Below are positions 47,140 to 57,730 of a DNA stretch of 64,000 bases, piece by piece. The stretch covers positions 186,001-250,000 of the forward strand of contig PAJV01000013.1 in the NCBI GenBank assembly GCA_002706765.1. The letters run 5' to 3'. The first letter of the stretch is position 1, and every line of letters starts with the position of its first letter. The position numbers and the translations under genes are program-made. Source of the stretch: Gimesia sp. GTDB lineage: Bacteria > Planctomycetota > Planctomycetia > Planctomycetales > Planctomycetaceae. A model generated the notes under the pieces. The model searched no databases. It was not told the DNA's origin and worked only from the letters and a program-made list of their open reading frames with translations.

Positions 47140-49764
47140 TCAGTTTTGACCATCCGTCTGAAACCATTTCTGATTTACCTGTTTGACTGGCTCTCCAGGT
47201 CCGGCGACCTGAAATTTGCCTTTCAGACTGACGGTCGTCGGGCGAATGCAGGTTTTATCATTGCAGGCCTGGTACTTGACATTCAGTTCCAGCTGCTCTG
47301 CTTTGCCGGCGGCGGCAGCGGGAATTGTCAGAGTGCCACGGATGACTGCCTGTTTCTCGTAAACCTGCAGTGGTTCATCGAAGCCTTCGACGGTAAATGC
47401 ATGGCCTGCCGGATATTTGATTTGAGACAGTTTGACCTGCTGATTCGATTTCACAGTAAACGTGGTGGGTACCATGAAATCGGGGCTGGCAGGATTCGCA
47501 TTGATGTGCCAGCCTTCTTCGATGGTGAGCACAATCGCGACCTGACAGGTTTTGCCCGCGGGCAGTTTATCGACAGAGAGATAAGCTTTTGCTGCAACCA
47601 GATTTTTCTTTGGAGTCACCTGTCCCAGTCCGGCAAATGCCAGCAGTTCCAGTCCCGGTGTGACGCTGGCCAGCTGTGCTGCGTTTTCTGTGAACTGTTC
47701 CAGCGATCCTTGTGCAAAACCGGCTTCTGCTGGGGAGATCATCAACGATGATTGTTTCTGATCAGCGGGCGTTTCCAGGAACTCTCCCACTGCCTGTACC
47801 AGCTGGGCACAGCGATTGGGATAGCGCTTGATTACCCGCCCGAACAGCTGCAGCGTCTGATCGGCATGCTCGCGATATCGGGGATCGCCTGTCAGTCGGG
47901 TTAACTCAATCAGGTTCCGCGTACTGATGCTGTTGCCGGAGGGAATCGCAGCATCGTAGGCATTTTTGGTACGGGCAATCAGCTGTTCGTGATCATGCGT
48001 GGTGAAGAAGAATCCATGTTCTTTCTGGTCCCAGAACAGTTTGATCTGCAGGTCGGTCAATGCCTGTGCCTGCTCCAGCCATTGCTGTTTGCCGGTTGCT
48101 TCATAGAGCGCGAGCAGTCCCTGCACGAGGAAGGCATAATCATCCAGGTAGGCATTCAACCGCGCCTGATCGGCCCGATAGCTGCGATACAGGTGCCCCT
48201 GATCGTCGCGCATCTGATCTAGAATGAACTGAGCCGCTTTCTCGGCGGCTGCCGTATATTCCGGACGTTTCAGGATCCGGCCTGCGGTGGCCATGCCGGT
48301 GATCATCAGACCGTTCCAGCTGGTCAGAATCTTGTCATCTTTCAGCAGTGGCTGACGCTGGTTGCGGACGGTGTGCAGTTTGTCGCGCATCGTCGCCAGT
48401 TGTGACTCCAATGCTGCGGGAGTTGTCTTCTGCTTTTCAGCGAGTGCTTTGAGCGTAGTCACACGATGCAGTACGTAGCCGTGTTCGAAGCGAACCGGAT
48501 CGTTTAAACCATAAAATTCCGCGAACAGGGGATAGCCTTCACCCAGGATCTGTTTCAGTTCTTCCTGTGACCAGGCGTAATGTTCGCCTTCCACGCCATC
48601 GGTTTCCGCGTCCAGGGCGGAATAGAAGCCTCCGCGGGGATCAGTCAGTTCGCGCAATACAAAATCAATGATGCCTTCGGCGACCTGTTTATATTGAATG
48701 TTGCCTGTCTGCTCATACGCCTGAGAGTAAAGTAACGCCAGTTGACCGTTGTCGTAGAGCATCTTTTCAAAGTGGGGGACATGCCAGTAACGGTCGGTAC
48801 TGTAACGGTGAAAGCCGCCCCCCAGATGATCATAGATACCACCATTGGCCATCGCGTCGAGTGTCTGGTACAGCACCTTTGCCGATTCCGCCGACGTACT
48901 TTCGGCAACCGGCGATTCAATATCGTACTGCAGTAATACGAGCTTGGAAGAGGTGGGGAACTTTGGCCCATTCGGACTGACTTCCGAAAAGTCGATTCCA
49001 CCATATTCCGCGTCAAAGCTGGCATTGATGGAACGCACGCCGGCTTTGACCAGTTTGTCTTCGAGGGGAATTGCTTCGGTCGCCGCTTCTTCTTTCTGCA
49101 GCCGGGCAACTTCTTTGGCAATGATGGTGGCACTTTGTTGTACCTTCGCTTTATCACCGCTCCACAGTTCATTCACTTTCTGTAAAACGCGGGGAAAGCT
49201 CATCTGCCCTCCCTGGTCGGTGGGGGGGAAATAGGTGCCACCAGCGAAAGGCTCACGATCGGGTGTTAAAAACATCGAAAGGGGCCAGCCGCCATTATCG
49301 GGAGCACCGATCAGATGAAAGTAGACGCTGAGCGAGGTCATATAAATATCATCGATGTCCGGCCGTTCTTCGCGATCAACTTTGATATTCACAAAGTTCT
49401 CGTTCATGTACTTTGCGATGTCAGGATTCTCGAAAACCAGCCGCTCCATCACGTGGCACCAGTAGCAGCTGCTGTAGCCGACAGACAGAAAAATGATTTT
49501 GTTTTCCTGCTTTGCTTTTTCGAATGCTTCCGGACCCCAGGGATACCAGTCGACAGGGTTGTGCTGATGTAACAGCAGATAGGGGCTGGTCTCTTTGGAA
49601 AGACGGTTCGTAAACATGGCTTCGTTTTTCGTCTTTTCGGTTTCGGTTGCTTTTGTTTTCGCATCTTCACTGGCAGATACGTTTTCTGGTTTCCAGTTGG
49701 AAACGAAGAATAAGATGGTCAACAGCAGGACAATCCACCATTTCATGTTTTTATGCAAATCCAT
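47140..49764 (-). CDS. YyaL-type thioredoxin / six-hairpin protein fused to a DsbD-alpha-like domain
   Basis: An 874-residue exported protein from the ATG at 49762-49764, preceded by GGAGG nine bases upstream. One hydrophobic segment ([13 protein letters not shown]) is followed by a Lys/Glu-rich linker. Residues about 60-210 are the DsbH/thioredoxin-like domain with [10 protein letters not shown] and the redox pair SSCYWCHVM. An alpha/alpha-barrel, sugar-hydrolase-like YyaL domain follows ([19 protein letters not shown]-type motif, [24 protein letters not shown]). The last ~110 residues resemble the DsbD N-terminal domain with the pair in [12 protein letters not shown]. The combination suggests periplasmic thiol chemistry. 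Confidence 0.93.
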   Translation of the reverse strand: MDLHKNMKWWIVLLLTILFFVSNWKPENVSASEDAKTKATETEKTKNEAMFTNRLSKETSPYLLLHQHNPVDWYPWGPEAFEKAKQENKIIFLSVGYSSCYWCHVMERLVFENPDIAKYMNENFVNIKVDREERPDIDDIYMTSLSVYFHLIGAPDNGGWPLSMFLTPDREPFAGGTYFPPTDQGGQMSFPRVLQKVNELWSGDKAKVQQSATIIAKEVARLQKEEAATEAIPLEDKLVKAGVRSINASFDAEYGGIDFSEVSPNGPKFPTSSKLVLLQYDIESPVAESTSAESAKVLYQTLDAMANGGIYDHLGGGFHRYSTDRYWHVPHFEKMLYDNGQLALLYSQAYEQTGNIQYKQVAEGIIDFVLRELTDPRGGFYSALDAETDGVEGEHYAWSQEELKQILGEGYPLFAEFYGLNDPVRFEHGYVLHRVTTLKALAEKQKTTPAALESQLATMRDKLHTVRNQRQPLLKDDKILTSWNGLMITGMATAGRILKRPEYTAAAEKAAQFILDQMRDDQGHLYRSYRADQARLNAYLDDYAFLVQGLLALYEATGKQQWLEQAQALTDLQIKLFWDQKEHGFFFTTHDHEQLIARTKNAYDAAIPSGNSISTRNLIELTRLTGDPRYREHADQTLQLFGRVIKRYPNRCAQLVQAVGEFLETPADQKQSSLMISPAEAGFAQGSLEQFTENAAQLASVTPGLELLAFAGLGQVTPKKNLVAAKAYLSVDKLPAGKTCQVAIVLTIEEGWHINANPASPDFMVPTTFTVKSNQQVKLSQIKYPAGHAFTVEGFDEPLQVYEKQAVIRGTLTIPAAAAGKAEQLELNVKYQACNDKTCIRPTTVSLKGKFQVAGPGEPVKQVNQKWFQTDGQN

Positions 49765-49953
49765 TTTTAAATTCCTCCAGAGTCGGACAGTGAACTCAAT
49801 GCCCGTTGTATAATTCAGTCTGCGTCGTTCAGCAGATCCAGCGGTGGGTAGCATTATCTTATCCGATACCCGTCCAGTCGACTATTTAATATTAACAGAA
49901 GAATAGAAATTCAGCACATCACCGCGGCATTGTCTGAGACCGGATAACCCGAT

Positions 49954-50907
49954 TTATGCAGGAACCGGGATCTGCTGGAGAATCTGGCGAATGATCTCCG
50001 TAGCGCGGTTTCGCTGGCTCTCACGCACCAGAGACCGGGTGATGACGCGATGTGCTAACACCGGTACTGCCAACTGTTTGATGTCATCGGGGATGACATA
50101 ATCTCGCCCTTCGGTAAACGCTTTTCCCTGAACCGCATGCGAAAACGTAATCGCACCGCGGGTACTCACACCCAGTGTTAACTCGGGGTGATTGCGGGTC
50201 ACATCCACGATTTCCAATATATAATCGGTCAGGGAATCGTCGACCCGGACATTGCGAACCGCCTGTTGCATCTCTCGCAGTTGCTTTACCGAGAGCACCG
50301 ACTGCAGCGTTTCCACAGGCTCGCCAGAACGATGCTGAATCAGTACTTCACGCTCGATGGATCGTTCCGGGTAGCCGATATCAATACACATCATAAAACG
50401 GTCGAGCTGGTTTTCCGGCAGGGGATAGGTGCCTTCGAACTCGTAAGGGTTTTGTGTTGCCAGTACGAAGAAGGGGGGCTGCAGGGTAATTGTCTGGCCT
50501 TCCACACTGACCTGGCCTTCATTCATCGCTTCCAGCAACGCACTTTGTGTGCGGGGAGGTGTGCGGTTAATTTCATCTGCCAGCAATACATTGGAGAAGA
50601 TCGGGCCTCTGCGGAATTCAAATTCGCCCAGGCTCGGCAGAAAGACGTTCGATCCCAGAATATCAGAGGGCAACATATCCGGGGTGAACTGCACTCGTGT
50701 GTAGTTACAGTCGAGGCTCTTGGCAATCGCTTTCGCGAGTGAAGTTTTACCGACGCCGGGTGCATCTTCGATGAGCACATGACCTTCGGACAGCAGAGTG
50801 ACAATCGCCAGTTGTACCACATCCGGTTTGCCGATGAGGACGCTGGAGATGTTGTCATGCAGTGTCTTGACCAGGCTGGCGGTTTCTTGCTGGGAGCTGA
50901 CTTCCAT
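49954..50907 (-). CDS. MoxR-family AAA+ ATPase
   Basis: A 317-residue AAA+ ATPase from the ATG at 50905-50907 (the longer reading starts with TTG). The Walker A motif is EDAPGVGKTSLAKA, the Walker B LLADEINRTPP, and sensor-type residues occur in LATQNPYEFEGTYPLPE. MoxR proteins act as chaperones that assemble or activate partner proteins, often with VWA-domain or DUF58 proteins. Here it is alone, reading away from a second, complete MoxR-DUF58-BatA operon 2.5 kb to the right. Confidence 0.94.
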   Translation of the reverse strand: MEVSSQQETASLVKTLHDNISSVLIGKPDVVQLAIVTLLSEGHVLIEDAPGVGKTSLAKAIAKSLDCNYTRVQFTPDMLPSDILGSNVFLPSLGEFEFRRGPIFSNVLLADEINRTPPRTQSALLEAMNEGQVSVEGQTITLQPPFFVLATQNPYEFEGTYPLPENQLDRFMMCIDIGYPERSIEREVLIQHRSGEPVETLQSVLSVKQLREMQQAVRNVRVDDSLTDYILEIVDVTRNHPELTLGVSTRGAITFSHAVQGKAFTEGRDYVIPDDIKQLAVPVLAHRVITRSLVRESQRNRATEIIRQILQQIPVPA

Positions 50908-51265
50908 TAAAGATCCATTTTCTGAAGGGCATTGGGGCTGATACAACGGAGCACAGTCGGAGTATCAACATTCAGAAATACAGGATTCCCACATTGATTT
51001 CAACTGACAGTCTAACTGGTTTCGGGGGGATCTGGAATTATGTAAAAACAGAGAAAATACTTCTGTACAATTGTCGGACTAAGTTCCATTATAGAGATGC
51101 CAATTGTAAAGAAAACAAAAATTTGATAACAATCACTGCTGGTAGCAATCATTTATGAAATTCAGGTGCTTTGTCTGAGTGTTCAGTCCTTTCACTGACT
51201 GTCAACACGCGTGCTCCTTCATTTCGATGTCATCATAAATTATCAATTCATCAGGATTATACTGC
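50908..51265. other. Divergent intergenic region (MoxR / hydrolase)
   Basis: About 358 bases, AT-rich between 51040 and 51180, and probably carrying both divergent promoters. I found no box pair good enough to name. Confidence 0.4.
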
Positions 51266-53368
51266 ATGTCGGGCTCAAATCAGTCGATCGACCAGTTCGC
51301 ATCTCTCACACGACGATCTTTTCTCCAGTCAGGGGGGATAACCCTGGCCGGCCTGAGTCTGTTAGACCATCTGGTACTTCAGGAACTGGTGGCTGCTCCT
51401 GCAGATCAGAAGGTAGAAACATTAAACCGCTTCCCGCGGATGGTGCAGGAATACTTTGTCGAGCGTGTCCGGGAACAGGAAGTCAAAACGATCCAGCGTC
51501 TGGATGCTCTGAAAACAAAAGCAGACGCGGAAGAATATGTCGCCTCCGTGCAAAAACGGATTCGAGAAGCCTTTGGCCCTGAGCCCGAACGGACTCCACT
51601 CAACGCGCGTGTCACCCGAACAACTGATCGCGATACTTATACGATCGAAAATGTCATCTTTGAAAGCCGTCCCGGTTTTCTGGTGACTGCGAATCTGTAC
51701 GTTCCCAAAGGGATCACCGGCCCCGTGCCCGGCGTCGTGGGAACCTGCGGGCATTCGCATAACGGAAAAGCAGAGACCGCTTATCAGGCATTTTCACAAG
51801 GACTCGCCCGCAAAGGTTACGTGGTTTTAATCTACGATCCCATCGGCCAGGGAGAACGCGTGCAATACAGCGGTGATGATCTCAAATCGACAGTGGGAGT
51901 CGGTGTCCGCGAGCATCTGCATGGCGGGAATCAGCAGTTTCTGGTTGGTGAGAACCTGTCAATGTGGCGCGCCTGGGACGGAATTCGCGCCCTCGATTAT
52001 CTGCTGACCCGGAAAGAAGTCGATCCCAAGCAGGTGGGTGTCACCGGGAATTCGGGAGGCGGTACCATGACCACCTGGCTGTGTGGTGTGGAGCCACGCT
52101 GGACGATGGCCGCTCCCAGTTGTTTCGTTACTACCTTCCGTCGCAACATGGAGAACGAACTTCCCGCCGATACCGAACAGTGTCCGCCCAAAGTTCTGGC
52201 GCTGGAACTGGATCACGCCGACTTCCTCGCAGCACAGGCACCGAATCCGGTGCGAATCCTCAGTAAAGAACGTGATTATTTTGATGTGCGGGGTGCGCGG
52301 GAAGCCTATCTGCGACTGAAGCGACTCTACAAACTGCTGGGCCGCGAAGAAAATGTTTCTCACTTTGTCGGTCCCACCTATCACGGTTATTCGCAGGAAA
52401 ATCGTGAAGCCATGTATGAATGGTTTAACCAGGCCACCGGCGTTTCCAGTGAATCCCGGGAACCCAAACTGGTCATTGAAAAAGATGAAACTCTGTGGTG
52501 TACCCCTAAAGGATCCGTCGCAGACATCGGCTCCAAACCACTGCATGTATTTACCGCGGAACAGTCAAAAGCACTGGCCGCGAAGCGAAAGCCAAAGACC
52601 GGCGCTGCCCTGCAGTCGGCTGTCGCGGAAACATTACGTTTAAAACATCTGGAAGGAACACCCGATTATCGCATCCTCAGAAACCGGGGCGGCAAAAATT
52701 ATCCGCTGAAATATACGATCGCTTATGCCGTGGAAACAGAACCAGGCATTCAGGCAATCGTCTACCGTGTGTCCGATGAAAAACTTTATTCCAGGCCGCC
52801 TCAAGACGCCGGCAAGCAGGCGACCCTGTATATCTCGCATGTCTCTTCCGATGCGGAACTGCGCGAAGAGCCTTTATTAAAAACTGCCAGCCAGGATAAA
52901 GATCGCATTCTGTATACCTGCGATGTGCGTGGCGTCGGGGAATCGATGCCGGACACTACGAATCCGAATTCCTTTTTCACTCCGTATGGCAGTGATTATT
53001 TTTACGCGGCTCATGCGGTCATGCTGGATGACCCTTATACAGGTCAGAAGACATTTGATGTGCTCAGGGTTCTCGACTGGATGGCCGCCAACGGACATAC
53101 CGATATCCATCTGATCGGTCGAGGCTGGGGTGCTCTGCCGGCGACGTTTGCTGCCCTGTTTTCGCCTCACGTAACACAGATTACATTGAAAAATGCTCTC
53201 ACTTCTTATAGTGATATCGCAGAAACAGAACATTACGAATGGCCTCTTTCCACGCTCGTTCCGAACGTATTGACCTCTTTTGATATGCCAGAATGCTATG
53301 CTGAACTGAAAGCGAATAAAGGGCTTACGCAAATTGCTCCCTGGGGAGCAAAAGGCGCGGACAGCTGA
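51266..53368 (+). CDS. Tat-exported tandem alpha/beta hydrolase (acetylxylan-esterase-like)
   Basis: A 700-residue protein with a twin-arginine signal (LTRRSFLQSGGITLAGLSLL). The first half, about residues 90-400, is an acetylxylan-esterase/prolyl-oligopeptidase-type hydrolase: GTCGHSHNGKAE, VLIYDPIGQGERV, and the nucleophile elbow GNSGGG in the segment VGVTGNSGGGTM, with His later in FVGPTYHGYS. The second half, from about residue 470, repeats the fold (LYTCDVRGVGESMPDT), but its nucleophile elbow reads GRGWG, with Trp where Ser is expected, so it may be inactive. It likely deacylates a polysaccharide outside the cytoplasm. Confidence 0.9.
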   Translation: MSGSNQSIDQFASLTRRSFLQSGGITLAGLSLLDHLVLQELVAAPADQKVETLNRFPRMVQEYFVERVREQEVKTIQRLDALKTKADAEEYVASVQKRIREAFGPEPERTPLNARVTRTTDRDTYTIENVIFESRPGFLVTANLYVPKGITGPVPGVVGTCGHSHNGKAETAYQAFSQGLARKGYVVLIYDPIGQGERVQYSGDDLKSTVGVGVREHLHGGNQQFLVGENLSMWRAWDGIRALDYLLTRKEVDPKQVGVTGNSGGGTMTTWLCGVEPRWTMAAPSCFVTTFRRNMENELPADTEQCPPKVLALELDHADFLAAQAPNPVRILSKERDYFDVRGAREAYLRLKRLYKLLGREENVSHFVGPTYHGYSQENREAMYEWFNQATGVSSESREPKLVIEKDETLWCTPKGSVADIGSKPLHVFTAEQSKALAAKRKPKTGAALQSAVAETLRLKHLEGTPDYRILRNRGGKNYPLKYTIAYAVETEPGIQAIVYRVSDEKLYSRPPQDAGKQATLYISHVSSDAELREEPLLKTASQDKDRILYTCDVRGVGESMPDTTNPNSFFTPYGSDYFYAAHAVMLDDPYTGQKTFDVLRVLDWMAANGHTDIHLIGRGWGALPATFAALFSPHVTQITLKNALTSYSDIAETEHYEWPLSTLVPNVLTSFDMPECYAELKANKGLTQIAPWGAKGADS

Positions 53369-53475
53369 GAACACCTGCCAACAGCCTTGCATCTTCCCCG
53401 GTGCGCCCGTCACAATAGTAAGAATCAACACCGGCGGGCTTCATTCTTTTCTCTGAATAAGAAACTGGCATCATT

Positions 53476-54564
53476 GTGAGCAGCGATCCTACGATGGAAA
53501 CTTCCGATCTGGAAGCCGTTGAAAATTTACACCAGTCATACCAGCGGCTTCTGCAGGAAGTCAACCGGGTGATCATCGGCCAGCAGCAGGTGGTTGAAGA
53601 ATTATTGATCTCCCTGCTGGCAGGCGGACACAGCCTGCTGGTCGGCGTTCCGGGACTTGCGAAAACGCTCATCGTGCATACGCTGGCGGATACTCTTAAT
53701 CTTTCCTTTAATCGCGTGCAGTTTACGCCGGATCTGATGCCGGCTGACATCACCGGTACCGATGTGATTCAGGAAGATAAGAGCACGGGCAATCGCGATT
53801 TCAAATTTCTGCCCGGCCCGATCTTTTCGAATGTAGTGCTGGCAGATGAAATCAATCGCACGCCTCCCAAAACCCAGGCCGCCCTGCTGGAAGCGATGCA
53901 GGAACACCAGGTGACAGCCGGCGGACGGAAACACAAACTTCCGGTCCCGTTTTTTGTACTGGCGACTCAAAATCCGATTGAGCAGGAAGGGACATATCCA
54001 CTGCCGGAAGCGCAGCTCGACCGTTTCATGTTCGAGATCAAAGTTCAGTATCCCAGCGAAGAAGAAGAGTTCGCAATCGTCAGACAGACCACGTCAGATG
54101 AATCATACGCCGTCAAGAAAATACTGGAACTGGATGAACTGTTGTCCTTTCAGTCACTCGTGAGAAAAGTTCCCGTTGCCGATCATGTGATTCGTTATGC
54201 GATGCAGTTTGCCCGCATGACGCGTATCATTCCCGGCAGCGATACACAGGCGGAAGAGGTTCCCGACTTTATTCGCGAGTTTGTCAGCTGGGGTGCCGGC
54301 CCCCGCGCCAGCCAGAATCTGGTACTGGGTGCAAAAGCCCGCGCGATTCTGCAGGGTCGGATGTATGTGAGTACCGATGATATCCGCGCTGTCGCGCATC
54401 CCGTGCTCCGGCATCGCATTATTACCAATTTCAATGCGGAAGCCGAGGGGATGACTCCCGATAAAATCGTGGATCGACTGATTCAACTTATCTCGGTTGA
54501 CTCCTCTCAGGAAAAACTTGATGGACGATTACCGCAAGTATTTAGATCCGCAGACGCTCGCTAA
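53476..54564 (+). CDS. MoxR-family AAA+ ATPase, first gene of a MoxR-DUF58-BatA operon
   Basis: A 362-residue AAA+ ATPase. Walker A is VGVPGLAKTL, Walker B VLADEINRTPPKTQAALLEAM, sensor 1 ATQNPIEQEGTYPLPEAQ, and the lid region contains SWGAGPRASQNLVLGAKARA. The start given is GTG at 53476; an ATG at 53494 is possible. The 3' end overlaps the DUF58 gene by 44 bases. In known operons the MoxR ATPase acts on the VWA/DUF58 proteins encoded next to it, here both present. Confidence 0.96.
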   Translation: MSSDPTMETSDLEAVENLHQSYQRLLQEVNRVIIGQQQVVEELLISLLAGGHSLLVGVPGLAKTLIVHTLADTLNLSFNRVQFTPDLMPADITGTDVIQEDKSTGNRDFKFLPGPIFSNVVLADEINRTPPKTQAALLEAMQEHQVTAGGRKHKLPVPFFVLATQNPIEQEGTYPLPEAQLDRFMFEIKVQYPSEEEEFAIVRQTTSDESYAVKKILELDELLSFQSLVRKVPVADHVIRYAMQFARMTRIIPGSDTQAEEVPDFIREFVSWGAGPRASQNLVLGAKARAILQGRMYVSTDDIRAVAHPVLRHRIITNFNAEAEGMTPDKIVDRLIQLISVDSSQEKLDGRLPQVFRSADAR

Positions 54565-55426
54565 GGTTCAGAACCTGGATCTGGCGGCGCGACAGATCGT
54601 GGAAGGCTATGTTGCCGGGGCACATAAAAGCCCTTTTCACGGCTTTTCCGCCGAGTTCGCCCAGCATCGGGAATACGCGTCCGGCGATGACCTGCGCTAC
54701 GTTGACTGGAAAGTGTACGCCAAATCAGATCGTTACTATCTGAAACAGTATGAAGCCGAGACCAATTTTACCTGCTATCTGCTGCTCGACTGCAGTGAGT
54801 CCATGCGGTATCGCTCCGAGGGAACGGCGCTCTCCAAGTGGGAATATGCCCGGCTGGTAGCCGCCGCCCTGGCTTATGTAGTTATCAAACAGCAGGATGC
54901 CGCCGGGCTGTGTACGGTGAATGATCGCGTGGTGGATTTTCTCAGGCCCGCCAGCCAGCCAACACATCTGAAACAGATATATTATACTCTGGAACACACG
55001 GAAGCCGCGGGTGAATCGGGACTTGGTAAAGTCTTTCACGAACTGGCAGAACGCATCAACCGCCGCAGCCTGATCATTATTATCAGCGATCTGTTTGATG
55101 ATCTCGATGCAGTCATGCTGGGGTTAAAACATTTTCGACATCGCAAACATGATGTCAGCCTGCTGCAGGTAATTGACCCCGCAGAACAGGACTTCCCTTT
55201 CCAGGAGCCGGTATTGTTCCGCGGTCTGGAAAATCTGCCCGAGCAGATGGCGGAACCACGGTCGCTTAAAAAAGCCTATCAGGCCGAGTTTGAAAAATTT
55301 CTGAAAGCAGCGCAGCGTGGCTGTCGCGATCTGAATATGGACTACGGGCTGGTTCGTACCGATCAGTCACTGGATATGGCGCTGTCAACTTTCCTTTCTC
55401 ACCGTCAGTCCCGGGTTGGTTTTTAA
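54521..55426 (+). CDS. DUF58 (VWA-like) protein
   Basis: A 301-residue protein from the ATG at 54521, which has CAGGAAAAA eight bases upstream and lies inside the MoxR gene. The DUF58 signature is EYASGDDLRYVDWKVYAKSDRYYLKQYE. A von Willebrand A-like fold follows: LLLDCSESMRY is the MIDAS-like DxSxS, then LIIIISDLFDDLD. No transmembrane segment is seen, so it is cytoplasmic or held by partners. It sits between the MoxR and BatA genes. Confidence 0.95.
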   Translation: MDDYRKYLDPQTLAKVQNLDLAARQIVEGYVAGAHKSPFHGFSAEFAQHREYASGDDLRYVDWKVYAKSDRYYLKQYEAETNFTCYLLLDCSESMRYRSEGTALSKWEYARLVAAALAYVVIKQQDAAGLCTVNDRVVDFLRPASQPTHLKQIYYTLEHTEAAGESGLGKVFHELAERINRRSLIIIISDLFDDLDAVMLGLKHFRHRKHDVSLLQVIDPAEQDFPFQEPVLFRGLENLPEQMAEPRSLKKAYQAEFEKFLKAAQRGCRDLNMDYGLVRTDQSLDMALSTFLSHRQSRVGF

Positions 55427-55447
55427 TTCGCATAGAGTCGAAATTTC

Positions 55448-57697
55448 ATGAACGTATTTTTCTTTCAGCCTCTGTTTGCATTTGGATTTGCCAGTCCCTG
55501 GCTGCTGATGGGACTGCTGGCGGCTGGAATTCCCATTCTGATTCATCTGCTGCACAAGCGAAAGTTTATTGAAACCGAATGGGCGGCCATGAAGTTCCTG
55601 ATGGCAGCAACCAGAAAATATTCCCGACGCGTGCGGTTCGAGCAACTGTTGATTCTGCTGGTCCGGTGTCTGATATTATTGCTGCTGGCGGTCGCGTTTT
55701 CGCGCCCCTACTGGTCGCTGCAAGGTGCCTTTTTTGAAACCGCGGCTCCCGTACATCGGATCCTGGTTGTCGATACCTCCTTCAGCATGCGCTGGCAGGG
55801 AGATGAAGAGACGCTGTTCGAGGAAGCCCGGGAAATCGCGCGTTCGATTGTTGCTTCTTCCCGGCAGGGAGATGCATTTCAGCTGATTCAGATTTCCAGC
55901 GCTTCGCCGCAGAAACTGATCACCCGCCCTTCACGCCAGCAGGCTTATATTCTTGAAGAAATTTCAAAACTGCAACCGACACAGGAATTCGGTAACGCCG
56001 GCCAGGCGCTGCAGGCGGCTCTGGAATTTCTGGGACAGGCACAGGAACTGGCGCAGAAAGAAGTGATCGTTATCAGTGATTTCCAGGCGGAGAGCTGGGC
56101 GCCCCAGCAGGCGGAACAGGGAAAATCGCGAATCCTGTCATTGATGGAGGCGTTATCCAAAAAAGCGACGCTGATTCTCAAAGACGTGGGCGTAGCGGAA
56201 GAATCGAATCTCGCCATTGTCGATTTCAACAGCAAGTCGGTATTTGCCACGCTGAATCAGCCGGTTCGCTTGAGTGTGACTCTGCATAATTATGGTCTTC
56301 TAAACCAGGATGCCGTCAACCTGCAGTTGTATGTGGATCAGCAACTGGTCAATCAGAAGCAGGTGGATCTGCCGGCAAATGCTGACACACAGGCAGAGTT
56401 TACCCATCAGTTTACCAGGGTTGGCGACCATCGACTGGAAGTTCGACTCGCCGACGATCGACTCCCCCTGGATAACCATCGCTGGAAAGTGATGCCCGTT
56501 AAAAAGGAGATCAACGTCCTGCTGGTCAATGGCAGACGCTCGACCGAAGCCATGGGCCGCGCGACTGATTTTCTGGAACTGGCGCTGTCTCCTTCATTGC
56601 AGGAGCAGCCCTGGCAGGGAATTATCAAACCACATGTGATCAATGAAGGCGAGCTGGCAACAACAGAGCTCAGCCTGTATGACGCGGTCGTGATCTGTGA
56701 TGTCGCGCTGTTTACAGATCATGAACGCGATCTGTTAAAACGTTACGTCAGCCGGGGAGGCGGATTGATCGTCAGTCTGGGCGAGCAGGTGAATGTCAAG
56801 AATTATAACCAGACGATCCTTCAACCAGAGCAGGGGCTGTTAGCTCTGAAACTGCTGGACCGTCGAGGCGATGCCCGCAAGCATACGACCCTGTTTGAGT
56901 TTGATCCGCTGCAGTATCAGCATCCGGTCATTGAAATCTTCAAGGGGAATCCTGATGCCGGGCTGGAAACGACTCATATCTACGAATACTTTCAGACAGA
57001 ACATCCCCCCGACACAAATACGCGGCCTGTATTGAATTATGATACGAACGACCCGGCGATCATCGAGGGGACACTCGGGCGGGGAAAAGTGGTTCTGATT
57101 ACGACTTCCCTCGATCGGCTCTGGGGGACGTGGGCAATCTGGCCCAGTTTTCCGCCGATGGTGAATGAACTTGTGCTCTATGTCGCAACCGGTAAATGGG
57201 GCAGCCGCGCTGTCCGAGTGGGACAGCCCCTGGAAATCATGACGCGGGAAAACCAGCTTACGCTCACTCCTCAGATGATTGCCCCGGACCAGGAAAAGTA
57301 TCCGCTCAGAAGTGTCCTCGACAGCAGCAATGAGTCCCGCACGATCACCTTTTCACAGACTCTGCTGTCTGGTTTCTATGAATTAGACTGGGGCTCCGCT
57401 GCCACCGAAAATACGCTCTACGCGGTGAATGTTTCTCCGCAGGAAAGTAATTTGACTCATATTGGGCCGCAGCTCATTCCAGCGCAGTATTTTCGTCGAC
57501 CCGAAGGAACGGAAAGCCAGCAGATGGAAGTACCCGAGGATCGCACCACACAGGCAGGCCTGGCGGAAAACCTGTTGTTGACCGTGCTGGCACTGATCGT
57601 GGTTGAACAGCTATTGCTCTGGCGGTTTTCAGCCGGCGCCTTGACGTTTCTGGTGGTCATGCTGATCTCCAGCCTGAGCCTGTTTTTCCTCCGCTGA
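55448..57697 (+). CDS. BatA-type membrane protein with VWA domain
   Basis: A 749-residue protein. The aerotolerance BatA N-terminal segment is clear: FASPWLLMGLLAAGIPILIHLL, then TEWAAMKFLMAATRKYSRRVR, and a second helix LLILLVRCLILLLLAVAFSRPYW. The VWA domain begins at about residue 100 with ILVVDTSFSMRW (MIDAS DxSxS). After it come a beta-rich part (residues 250-340) and a glutamine-amidotransferase-like fold with a class-I-like VICDVALFTDHERDLLKRYVSRGGGLIV, and a last helix pair near the C-terminus. It likely receives MoxR/DUF58 activity at the inner membrane. Confidence 0.93.
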   Translation: MNVFFFQPLFAFGFASPWLLMGLLAAGIPILIHLLHKRKFIETEWAAMKFLMAATRKYSRRVRFEQLLILLVRCLILLLLAVAFSRPYWSLQGAFFETAAPVHRILVVDTSFSMRWQGDEETLFEEAREIARSIVASSRQGDAFQLIQISSASPQKLITRPSRQQAYILEEISKLQPTQEFGNAGQALQAALEFLGQAQELAQKEVIVISDFQAESWAPQQAEQGKSRILSLMEALSKKATLILKDVGVAEESNLAIVDFNSKSVFATLNQPVRLSVTLHNYGLLNQDAVNLQLYVDQQLVNQKQVDLPANADTQAEFTHQFTRVGDHRLEVRLADDRLPLDNHRWKVMPVKKEINVLLVNGRRSTEAMGRATDFLELALSPSLQEQPWQGIIKPHVINEGELATTELSLYDAVVICDVALFTDHERDLLKRYVSRGGGLIVSLGEQVNVKNYNQTILQPEQGLLALKLLDRRGDARKHTTLFEFDPLQYQHPVIEIFKGNPDAGLETTHIYEYFQTEHPPDTNTRPVLNYDTNDPAIIEGTLGRGKVVLITTSLDRLWGTWAIWPSFPPMVNELVLYVATGKWGSRAVRVGQPLEIMTRENQLTLTPQMIAPDQEKYPLRSVLDSSNESRTITFSQTLLSGFYELDWGSAATENTLYAVNVSPQESNLTHIGPQLIPAQYFRRPEGTESQQMEVPEDRTTQAGLAENLLLTVLALIVVEQLLLWRFSAGALTFLVVMLISSLSLFFLR

Positions 57698-57730
57698 CAG
57701 GCGGGGAGTCTGTGATTTTCTCATCTCCTG

